DNA of 64,000 nucleotides. Source: Anaerolineaceae bacterium (GTDB lineage: Bacteria > Chloroflexota > Anaerolineae > Anaerolineales > Anaerolineaceae). The translations under genes were made by a program, and so were the position numbers. Below the pieces are notes generated by a model. It was not told the origin of the DNA. It saw only the letters and a list, made by a program, of their open reading frames with translations, and searched no databases. Positions 44,725 through 52,275 of the stretch are shown piece by piece (position 1 is the first letter of the stretch; each line of letters starts with the position of its first letter). The stretch spans positions 498,011 to 562,010 of the forward strand of contig JAURZL010000007.1 in NCBI GenBank assembly GCA_030653365.1. Reading direction: 5' to 3'.

Positions 44725-45711
44725 TTGATAAACATTATTGCCTACGTAAAAAATTCAGAACAAAGAATTCATATTTCTGAATTACTTAATAAATTATCAT
44801 CAGAACTGGAATTCAACTTACAGATAATTGATATATCAGATTCGGATGAATTGACAAAAAAATATGAGGACTCTACACCATTTGTAAAAATAGGTCCATA
44901 CACGCTATCAGGCGAGGTTTTTGAACCTAATTTGCGAATGACAATTTTAGCTGCTCAAGATAGAGATCGGCAATTAATGAATGTTGGAGATAACCGATAT
45001 GAGCAAAGGATTGAAGCAGGAAAGACAATAACCAAATTAGACAAAGTATCGTTATGGTTATCAAAGAGTTATATTTGGTTAATGATTTTTTTCTTATCAT
45101 TGTACGTAGGATTACCTTTTTTAGCTCCCTATTTGTTAAAAATAGGGGCTCAATTACCCGCCAATATAATCTATACAATTTACAAACCATTATGTCATCA
45201 ATTGGCTTTTCGTTCGTGGTTTATTATGGGCGAGCAAGCTTTCTATCCTCGCTCAGCAGCAGGTGTTGAAGGTGTGCTTACCTATGAAGAAATTTCAAAT
45301 CAAACGGTTATTAATATTCGAGAAGCACAAAAGTTTAAAGGAAATGAATTTACAGGTTTTAAGGTAGCACTTTGCCAACGAGATATTGCGATTTATGCAA
45401 GTATGTTGATATTTGGTTTACTATTTGTTCTGACAGGAAGAAAAATTAAGTCCATCAAATGGTATGTGTGGGTTGCAATCGCGCTTGTTCCAATTGGCCT
45501 TGATGGGGTTTCTCAATTGCCAGGTCTGGCAAATTCTTTGCCTGATTGGTTACCTGTACGAGAAAGTAATCCTTTACTGAGAACGATAACAGGCTCGTTG
45601 TTCGGATTCTTTACAGCCTGGTATTTATTCCCCCTAATTGAAGAAAGTATGCTTGAAACAAGGACAATTATCACTGAAAAAATCAAATACGTAAAATCAT
45701 TAAAGGAATAA
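44725..45711 (+). CDS. DUF2085 membrane protein with a glutaredoxin-like N-terminal domain lacking cysteines
   Basis: 328 residues. Residues 1-80 resemble a glutaredoxin/DUF836 fold (IIAYVKNSEQ, then DSTPFVKIGPYTLSG with the cis-Pro-type TP), but the usual CxxC is replaced by KNSEQ. Then come several transmembrane helices and the DUF2085 hallmarks YKPLCHQLAFRSWFIMGEQ and ALCQRDIAIYASML with GLDGVSQ. Start: TTG at 44725 with AGGA upstream; no earlier ATG is in frame. Function unknown. Its place after ccdA suggests a redox or metal-related envelope role. Confidence 0.78.
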   Translation: MINIIAYVKNSEQRIHISELLNKLSSELEFNLQIIDISDSDELTKKYEDSTPFVKIGPYTLSGEVFEPNLRMTILAAQDRDRQLMNVGDNRYEQRIEAGKTITKLDKVSLWLSKSYIWLMIFFLSLYVGLPFLAPYLLKIGAQLPANIIYTIYKPLCHQLAFRSWFIMGEQAFYPRSAAGVEGVLTYEEISNQTVINIREAQKFKGNEFTGFKVALCQRDIAIYASMLIFGLLFVLTGRKIKSIKWYVWVAIALVPIGLDGVSQLPGLANSLPDWLPVRESNPLLRTITGSLFGFFTAWYLFPLIEESMLETRTIITEKIKYVKSLKE

Positions 45712-45719
45712 AACATTTA

Positions 45720-46502
45720 ATGGTAACCAATGAATCAAACAAGCTAAAATATTATACGTTTGAAAATTTTTCCCCAGATAAATTGAATCATGGAATATTT
45801 ACAAGACACGGTGGAATCAGTCCAGATTCGTTTTCTAGCCTTAATGTTGGAGAATCGGCTGGTGATACCCGTGAAAATGTTCTCGAAAATCGAAAAAGAA
45901 TTTTTAAAACCTTTGATCGACCTCTTTCGTCTATTTATGATGTCTGGCAAATTCATAGTGATGAAATTGTTTATACAAATAATCCCAGGCCAAGTGGAGC
46001 AAAACATATAAAAGCTGATGCAATTCTGACAGATTCAAAAAAAGTTTCTTTATTTATGCAATTTGCCGATTGCGTACCGATATTGGTTTACGACCCCCAT
46101 AAAATTTTGATTGGAATAATTCACGCAGGATGGCAAGGCACTATTACGAGGATTGTCCAAAAGACAATCCAATTTATGCAGGAAAATTTTCAATGTAAAC
46201 CAGAAGACATAATTGCAGGAATCGGGCCTTCGATTGGACCTGATCATTACGAAGTTGGCAAGAACGTGATTATTGAAATTGAAGATAAATTGAGTGAGTT
46301 GACCGCAGAAGTACTTTCCAATATTAATGGGAAGTTTTACTTCGACTTGTGGAAGGCCAATCGGTTACTACTGGAAAAATCAGGTGTGGTTAAAATAGAA
46401 ACTGCTGAGATATGCACTGCATGCAATATTCAGGATTGGTATTCCTACCGCTGCGAAGGACAAAAATCTGGTCGATTTGGGGTTTTCTTTGGGCTTAAAT
46501 AA
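45720..46502 (+). CDS. pgeF: Peptidoglycan editing factor / YfiH-family (laccase-domain) protein
   Basis: 260 residues. FTRHGGISPDSFSSLNVG, ADCVPILVYDP, GIIHAGWQGT and a C-terminal CTACNI with SYRCEG-type His/Cys zinc site residues identify the YfiH/YlmD family. These proteins prevent incorporation of wrong amino acids into peptidoglycan precursors, and relatives have purine-nucleoside-cleaving activity. It starts 8 bp after the DUF2085 gene and ends 5 bp before yggS, so the three are one transcript. Confidence 0.9.
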   Translation: MVTNESNKLKYYTFENFSPDKLNHGIFTRHGGISPDSFSSLNVGESAGDTRENVLENRKRIFKTFDRPLSSIYDVWQIHSDEIVYTNNPRPSGAKHIKADAILTDSKKVSLFMQFADCVPILVYDPHKILIGIIHAGWQGTITRIVQKTIQFMQENFQCKPEDIIAGIGPSIGPDHYEVGKNVIIEIEDKLSELTAEVLSNINGKFYFDLWKANRLLLEKSGVVKIETAEICTACNIQDWYSYRCEGQKSGRFGVFFGLK

Positions 46503-46507
46503 ATCTT

Positions 46508-47227
46508 ATGAATAACATTGATATCAAGACAAATTTTAGTCGAGTGACTGACCAGATCGAAACCTATTGTAATTTGTATAACAGGAATAAGGATTCGGTG
46601 AAATTGGTAGTGGTGACGAAAAGTCATCCATGGGAGAAAATTGAGAATGTTATTTCGGCTGGTGCTCAATATCTGGGTGAAAATTATCCTGAGGAGACAA
46701 TTGAGAAGAAAAACAGATTACATAATTTATCCGATAATATTGAATGGCATATGATTGGACATCTTCAAAGCCGGAAAACACAAGCAGTTATTGATAATTT
46801 CAATTTTTTACATTCTTTGGATAGTGTCAAATTAGCATTAAGACTGAACCGTCAATTAAAGGAAAAAGGAAAATTCCTTGATATACTACTCCAATTTAAT
46901 GTTGGAGGAGAGGAAAGTAAGTTTGGATGGGATGCTTCTGAGAAAAAAAATTGGGTTCTGTTTATTGATGAAGTTAGCCAAGTGTTATCATGTGAAAATC
47001 TACATGTGCGTGGACTGATGACAATGCCTCCATACACAACCGAAGAAAAAGCAGCTCGGAATACATTTAATAATCTAAGGGAATTGGGAGAATATCTTTC
47101 TGAAAAGCTTCCGCTTTTAAGCATAACTGATTACTCAATGGGAACAAGTCATGATTTTAAGATGGCTATTGCAGAAGGCTCTACGATGATACGAATTGGG
47201 GAAGCCATTATGGGACCCAGAGAATAA
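46508..47227 (+). CDS. YggS-family pyridoxal-phosphate homeostasis protein
   Basis: PLP-binding protein without known catalysis that keeps free PLP and amino-acid pools balanced. 239 residues, alanine-racemase-like barrel. The PLP lysine is in KLVVVTKSHP; LGENYPEE, WHMIGHLQSRK, RGLMTMPPY and the phosphate-binding SMGTSHDFKMAI are conserved. The order pgeF-yggS-yggT matches ylmD-ylmE-ylmG near the division genes in Firmicutes, but sepF and ftsZ are absent here. Confidence 0.92.
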   Translation: MNNIDIKTNFSRVTDQIETYCNLYNRNKDSVKLVVVTKSHPWEKIENVISAGAQYLGENYPEETIEKKNRLHNLSDNIEWHMIGHLQSRKTQAVIDNFNFLHSLDSVKLALRLNRQLKEKGKFLDILLQFNVGGEESKFGWDASEKKNWVLFIDEVSQVLSCENLHVRGLMTMPPYTTEEKAARNTFNNLRELGEYLSEKLPLLSITDYSMGTSHDFKMAIAEGSTMIRIGEAIMGPRE

Positions 47228-47244
47228 TAAATAATGAGGGATAC

Positions 47245-47505
47245 ATGTTTGATTTTTTAATTGTTTTGGTTAGAATTGCAGCAAATATTTTTTCTTTTTT
47301 GGTTATTGCAAAAGTTCTGTTAAGCTATTTCATGTCACCATATCATCCAATAAGGTTGACTATTGACCAGATTGTTGAACCATTGTTGTCTCCTATTAGG
47401 AATAGAATGCCAATGATTGGCATGTTTGATTTTAGTCCGATTATTTTGTTGGTTATTATTCAAATTTTAGAATTTCTGCTTGTCGCAATTTTGGTTTCAT
47501 TCTAA
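47245..47505 (+). CDS. YggT-family membrane protein
   Basis: 86 residues with two transmembrane helices separated by the short conserved loop LTIDQIVEPLLSPIRNRMP typical of YggT/YlmG. Relatives affect cell division or chloroplast nucleoid distribution; the biochemical role is unclear. It is the last gene of the plus-strand run and converges on the NACHT-HEAT gene with a 24-bp gap and no clear terminator. Confidence 0.88.
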   Translation: MFDFLIVLVRIAANIFSFLVIAKVLLSYFMSPYHPIRLTIDQIVEPLLSPIRNRMPMIGMFDFSPIILLVIIQILEFLLVAILVSF

Positions 47506-47529
47506 GAATAAACACAAATTTGAGATTCT

Positions 47530-49941
47530 CTAAAAATATTTATGAGTTTTGACCTCTCCACTTTCAGAGAGGTGTGACTTATTTAGCAGAAATAAAGTAA
47601 TAAGGATTTGGTTTAATAGCTCTTGATCTTTTGATGATGAAGCAATTTCTTCCATCTTTTCAATTAGTTCAAGATTAGCAACTTGAATGGAAAGTAATAT
47701 CGCTATTGACTGGTCTTTTTGATTTTCCGATTGTAAGGCGGTCAACAAAATTGGTAAAGATGAGTGTGAATCTGAAATGCCTAAATTATGTTTTCCAGCA
47801 AATTCTAATATCCAATTATTATCGAAAATAGGTGCTTTTCTTTCAGGAATATCAGGATTTTCTGATTCTAAAAACTCGAGTGCTTGCGTAGCTGCATTTC
47901 TGATTACCCATTGACTATCTTGAATGACTAAATTTCTTAGGGTCTGTAATGCCCATAAATTATTAAGTTTAACAAGTCCATAAATTGCTGATCTCCTTAC
48001 AACAATATCTTCCATTGTGACGGCTTCTTTAAGAATCTCCTCGCCAGTTGTTGATTTAAACGCCAAACATTCAGCAATCAATTGTCTTACCTTTTCTTCA
48101 CCACTTAACAATACTCTTGCAAGTTCGTGAATTGAGCTTTCATGATCATATGTAGATAGTGCCAGGCTTACATACTTTTGGAGAGGATAAGTAGATTTTT
48201 GTGATAGTGAGATAATTTCATTTGTAAATGTTTCATCCCTATTGGCACAACTTATCGCAAAGAGGGCTAATTGTCTGTATAAGTCATCATTTTGCGATAA
48301 GAGTTGCCTGAAAAAAGAAGGCAAACTGCTATCATTGGATAATACCAATCCACCAATCGCCCGGATGCGAATCGGTTGACTCATTTTTACATTTTGAATT
48401 ATTTTTACTAATTGTTTGATATAGTTTGATTTCCAAATAGAATTTTGGTTTGATAATTTCAGCCAATGACTGATTTGTAATAGATTGAATGGGAAGGCAG
48501 GGGAATCTTTATTAATCCAACTCTGCTCCCCATCGAATTCAGGGCTTTTGGTTGAAAGATAACCATAATATGAATAAGATACAGACCAACTCAGGTCTGG
48601 GATATTCGTCCTTTGGGGATTTTCAATCTCGAATAAGGAGGCAATATACGCAACAATTTCGATATGATTAAAAACATATTTTCCATTCGATGTTTGTTGG
48701 AATAATCCAGACGGAATTATTTTTGAAAAAGCTTCATTTTTGGAGTCTAAAGCATTTACCGCACATTTTCCATTTTCGAGACAAATTACAGCGCAAGATT
48801 GCGTAAGCTCTAATAAATCCTTATCGGGTAACAAGCGTTTAACATAAGATTGAAGAAAATCAACGATGCAATTTCCACTTAAATCTCCTGACAAAGCACC
48901 CCAAATATAAAGAGTGTATTCTAAAGGAGACAATGGTCTTAAATTCGTTGAAATCCAATTAAAGACTAAAGAATTATTGGTCTTTTCAATATTAGAAGTA
49001 TTTTCTTTAAGTATTTCTTTGTTCCAAAGTTGATGCCATTTTGTATAAAAAATTTTTATCTGATCATTAGACCATGATGAAAGGAATAATGGTGTGAAAT
49101 CCAGTTCTAAAAGTCGTCCAAAATATAAAGTAGATGAAGTAACTATCATCTGTAAATCGGAAAATTCATTTTTTGTTTTGATTATGAAATCCACATAATG
49201 ATCAAATTCTTTGGGATGGAGTTCATCAAGGCCATCAATTATTAAGATAATGTTATTGTCTATAAATTCATTATGTAAAAAATTTGAAAGTTTTGGAATT
49301 AACGAAGAAGGCAATTTTTTTGACAAAAATTTCGTAAAAACCTCAAAAGCAGTCTGGTCAGTCTGAACTGATATATCTAATTCGTGTACATTTATATATA
49401 AAGGAATTTTTCCTGATTTAACTCCACATCTTGCATCATTTCTAGCTAGACACGATGCAAGATGGGCTAAGGCGACTGTTTTTCCAGAACCTGACATTCC
49501 ACAGACGACTATGTTGGCACTTTTTTGAATTGCCTGTGTAATTGATATTCTTGGAACATTAAAATTTCTGCTGATAAAAGGAAATTCAGGGATATATGGA
49601 ACTGAGTTTGTAATCTCACTTTCAAAAGATCTTTTTTCATCATCCTGAATAATATTGGTTTGAACTAAAAACATTGGCTCAATTAGAATTTGATCCAGGA
49701 AAAACAATTGATTCCCAATGTGATTCGCTTGTGCGCGGGAATATGCATCATTGTTTATTGAAATGAGGACGCCGGATGTTTGTTGTATTCGAATCTTTCG
49801 GTAATACCTTTGAATGGCTGTTCTTATTTCAGGAATCCAGGATTTGATTTTTGAAAAGACAAACCACACGATTGTGGCACTCAAAAAGCCAAGGAAAAAT
49901 GAAATTTTTTCAAGTTGGAAATTATTAAACCAATTAAGCAT
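47530..49941 (-). CDS. Membrane-anchored NACHT-type STAND NTPase with HEAT repeats
   Basis: 803 residues. An N-terminal transmembrane helix (about 12-30) is followed by a linker and an NTPase domain with Walker A GMSGSGKT at 148-155 and Walker B ILIIDGLDEL at 232-241, the GLDE form characteristic of NACHT ATPases. After a helical middle region, HEAT-like repeats fill about 500-790 (for example RQLALFAISCANRDE, VVRRSAIYGLVKLNN, WVIRNAATQALEFLES). STAND proteins are switches that oligomerise on sensing a ligand; the HEAT part would be the sensor. It lies 5 bp after a coiled-coil zinc-ribbon gene and is probably co-expressed. Defence is possible, but nothing around it supports that. Confidence 0.82.
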   Translation of the reverse strand: MLNWFNNFQLEKISFFLGFLSATIVWFVFSKIKSWIPEIRTAIQRYYRKIRIQQTSGVLISINNDAYSRAQANHIGNQLFFLDQILIEPMFLVQTNIIQDDEKRSFESEITNSVPYIPEFPFISRNFNVPRISITQAIQKSANIVVCGMSGSGKTVALAHLASCLARNDARCGVKSGKIPLYINVHELDISVQTDQTAFEVFTKFLSKKLPSSLIPKLSNFLHNEFIDNNIILIIDGLDELHPKEFDHYVDFIIKTKNEFSDLQMIVTSSTLYFGRLLELDFTPLFLSSWSNDQIKIFYTKWHQLWNKEILKENTSNIEKTNNSLVFNWISTNLRPLSPLEYTLYIWGALSGDLSGNCIVDFLQSYVKRLLPDKDLLELTQSCAVICLENGKCAVNALDSKNEAFSKIIPSGLFQQTSNGKYVFNHIEIVAYIASLFEIENPQRTNIPDLSWSVSYSYYGYLSTKSPEFDGEQSWINKDSPAFPFNLLQISHWLKLSNQNSIWKSNYIKQLVKIIQNVKMSQPIRIRAIGGLVLSNDSSLPSFFRQLLSQNDDLYRQLALFAISCANRDETFTNEIISLSQKSTYPLQKYVSLALSTYDHESSIHELARVLLSGEEKVRQLIAECLAFKSTTGEEILKEAVTMEDIVVRRSAIYGLVKLNNLWALQTLRNLVIQDSQWVIRNAATQALEFLESENPDIPERKAPIFDNNWILEFAGKHNLGISDSHSSLPILLTALQSENQKDQSIAILLSIQVANLELIEKMEEIASSSKDQELLNQILITLFLLNKSHLSESGEVKTHKYF

Positions 49942-49946
49942 TTAAA

Positions 49947-50648
49947 TTATCCACTATATAAAAATCGTTTACAAACAGGGCAAAAAAGTTCATCTATTGA
50001 GCTTTTGGCTTTCTGGACTTCCATGGGCGGCAAACCATTACCACATATTGAACATGCATTATCGATAATAAGTGAGACTGCAATTTTATTTTTGGTTTTT
50101 CGTAGCTTCTCATAGGTTTCTAAATAACTATCTTCAATCTGATTCATGATTGGATTTTTATCAATATTTAGTTTCTTTATTGTTTTTTCTAATTCATCAA
50201 TTTCAATTTGATAAATTTTCTTTTGATCATTTTTTCTGCCTATTAAAGTCGATAGAGATTCCTCTTTAAGTTTTAATTGATCGTCTAAACTATCAATTAA
50301 AAAAAGAAATTCTAATTGTTGTTCATCCAGAACAGCCATTCGTTTTTTTAAAGAATCAATTTCAAAATTTACATCCTGCAATTGTTTTGGATTCTTTATT
50401 GATCCATCATAAAGTGATTGTTCACTTTTAGTGATTTTGTCCTGTATTGTGTTGGCTTCGTCTGAGATCTTCTTTAATTTCTGATTTTGTGATTTTTTCT
50501 CAGATTCAAGAGAAGAAATTTCATGTTCTATTTGATTCAGATCTTTGTTGAATGCTAATTGATCCTGGATTTCTAATAATCGTTTTCCATTTTTATCCAG
50601 ATCATGGTCAATAATTTGTAATTGGTAAAGGAATGTGCGTTGATTCAT
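49947..50648 (-). CDS. Coiled-coil protein with a C-terminal C4 zinc ribbon (zf-RING_7 type)
   Basis: 233 residues. About 170 residues of heptad-like coiled coil (LQIIDHDLDKNGKRL onward, rich in Lys/Glu/Leu/Ile) precede a zinc ribbon with NACSICGNGLPP and LFCPVCKRFLYSG, two CxxC pairs. The layout matches widespread bacterial C4 zinc-ribbon proteins whose role is not settled; nucleic-acid or ribosome association has been suggested. The start is placed at the ATG at 50648: a TTGCCA-17-TATAAT promoter ends 7 nt upstream, so the longer frame to 50684 would begin inside the promoter. Confidence 0.83.
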   Translation of the reverse strand: MNQRTFLYQLQIIDHDLDKNGKRLLEIQDQLAFNKDLNQIEHEISSLESEKKSQNQKLKKISDEANTIQDKITKSEQSLYDGSIKNPKQLQDVNFEIDSLKKRMAVLDEQQLEFLFLIDSLDDQLKLKEESLSTLIGRKNDQKKIYQIEIDELEKTIKKLNIDKNPIMNQIEDSYLETYEKLRKTKNKIAVSLIIDNACSICGNGLPPMEVQKAKSSIDELFCPVCKRFLYSG

Positions 50649-50655
50649 ATTAGGG

Positions 50656-50684
50656 ATTATAGAATGTGATCGGACTAATGGCAA
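50656..50684 (-). promoter_or_regulatory. Strong leaderless promoter of the zinc-ribbon/NACHT pair
   Basis: Minus strand TTGCCA (50684-50679), 17-bp spacer, perfect TATAAT (50661-50656), then 7 nt (CCCTAAT) to the ATG at 50648. Confidence 0.7.
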
Positions 50685-50705
50685 GTAAACAAAGGGGTGA
50701 TAAGT

Positions 50706-50734
50706 TTGTGATTTTTTTTTGCTTGCTGTATACT
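50706..50734 (+). promoter_or_regulatory. Leaderless promoter of the four-gene membrane-protein operon
   Basis: TTGTGA (50706-50711), 17-bp spacer, TATACT (50729-50734), then 5 nt (TCGAA) to a double ATG at 50740 and 50743. Its -35 lies only 21 bp from the -35 of the divergent promoter. Confidence 0.6.
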
Positions 50735-50739
50735 TCGAA

Positions 50740-52275
50740 ATGATGAAAAAATGGAAATTAATAATTTTTTTAATATGGATTGTTATCCTGATTTTTCCCG
50801 TTTTGTTTGGATATTACAATTCGAATAATGAGTTTCAATTTGCTGGATTAATTTTTAATCCCATTGATGGTTTTAGTTATTTTGCAAAGATGCAACAAGG
50901 TTTTTCTGGTGTTTGGTCATTTCAATTGCCATATAGTCCACGGGGGAATAGTGAAATTTTTATATTTACTTTGTATATTTTTTTTGGGCATTTATCACGA
51001 ATTTTGGGGTTAAGTATTCCTTTTGTTTTTCATTTTTTCAGATTATTGTTTTCAATTTTATTATTTTTTACGCTTCTTTCATTCTTAAAATATATTTATA
51101 AGCAGGAAGACATCTATTTTAAAGGTGCCTTTATTTCACTTTTATTTGGTGGTGGATTAGGATGGATTTATTTCTTGTCTGGAGATTTGCCAGTTGATTT
51201 TTGGATAGCAGAGGCGTTTGTCTTTTTATCATCATTTTCGACACCTCATTTCTCGTTAACCTTTCTTTTAATGATACTTGCAATGAGCATCCTGGTTAAG
51301 AAAACTTTCGAAATTTGGATGACAACATTAATTTTTATTTTAAGCATTGTTTTGGTCAGTATTTCTCCATTCGCTTCTGTCATAATAGGTTTTCTCTATG
51401 GGATAAATATATTTTTAGGAAAGGATTTTTTGAAAGAAAAAATCGTTCAGTTTATTAGTTTTGGCATTCCTGCTGTAAGTATTGGAGTATATCAATATGT
51501 AACGATTAGATCAGATCCAGTATTAAATATCTGGAACTCCCAAAATGTAACAATGACACCTTCTTTTATAAATTTATTAATTACTTTATTACCTTTCCTC
51601 TTAGGAAGTATTGTTTTATTATTTTCAATTCGAAATAAGATAAAGACTTTTGACAAACCAATTATTTTGTTGATTTCCTGGATCCTGTTTTCACTCATTA
51701 TGGCTTATGTGCCTTTCAATTTACAAAGAAGATTTTTAGTGGGTCTTTATGTTCCACTGGTTATTATTTTTTGGTATTTCTTAAAAGAATTTATCGTAAC
51801 AAAACAAAAAACAAAAAAAATCTCGCTGATTATTTTTTTGATATCCATCATTATCCCTTCAAATATCCTGATTTTTGCTGGTAGTGTGAATGCAATAATA
51901 AATCTTGATCCGATGTTCTACGTGAAAAACTCATTAATAGAATCAATGGAATGGGCAAATGAAGAATTGAACAACAAATCAGTATTCTTATCCAATGAAG
52001 AACTTGGATTATTAATCCCTGCATATGGAAATTTTAAAGTGGTCTACGGGCATCCATTTGAGAGTATAAATGCTGATGAAATAAAGATTAAAGTCAACGA
52101 TTTCTGGTCAAATAAAATGTCTTTGGAAGATTCAATAGATTTATACACAAGCAATAATGTTGATTATATTTTATGTAATTATGATGATTCTTTAAGTGAT
52201 TGCCCATCCGTTACCCAAACAATGGAAATCATTTATGATTTGAATAAATTCGTAATATTTCAGGTTTCGAATTGA
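50740..52275 (+). CDS. Polytopic membrane protein, GT-C-like, type A of an alternating pair
   Basis: 511 residues with about 11-12 transmembrane helices and a soluble C-terminal part of about 130 residues. I do not recognise a named family. It shares several segments with the third gene of the operon: an acidic residue after the first helix (NPIDGFSYFAKMQQGFSG), a GGGLGWIYF turn, PFNLQRRFLVGL, and VVYGHPFES. The helix count, long periplasmic loop and C-terminal domain suggest a GT-C glycosyltransferase-like fold (inference). The start is set at 50740 by a promoter that ends 5 nt upstream; the frame extends to a TTG at 50719 inside the promoter. Confidence 0.7.
   Translation: MMKKWKLIIFLIWIVILIFPVLFGYYNSNNEFQFAGLIFNPIDGFSYFAKMQQGFSGVWSFQLPYSPRGNSEIFIFTLYIFFGHLSRILGLSIPFVFHFFRLLFSILLFFTLLSFLKYIYKQEDIYFKGAFISLLFGGGLGWIYFLSGDLPVDFWIAEAFVFLSSFSTPHFSLTFLLMILAMSILVKKTFEIWMTTLIFILSIVLVSISPFASVIIGFLYGINIFLGKDFLKEKIVQFISFGIPAVSIGVYQYVTIRSDPVLNIWNSQNVTMTPSFINLLITLLPFLLGSIVLLFSIRNKIKTFDKPIILLISWILFSLIMAYVPFNLQRRFLVGLYVPLVIIFWYFLKEFIVTKQKTKKISLIIFLISIIIPSNILIFAGSVNAIINLDPMFYVKNSLIESMEWANEELNNKSVFLSNEELGLLIPAYGNFKVVYGHPFESINADEIKIKVNDFWSNKMSLEDSIDLYTSNNVDYILCNYDDSLSDCPSVTQTMEIIYDLNKFVIFQVSN

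Noticed and set aside
47552-47573. ACCTCTC/GAGAGGT hairpin near the 3' end of the NACHT gene
   Set aside because: It lies inside the coding sequence and lacks a T-tract directly after the stem in either direction.
47530-49941. Calling the NACHT-HEAT gene an antiphage defence gene
   Set aside because: No nuclease, effector, mobile-element or other defence gene is nearby; the architecture alone is not enough.
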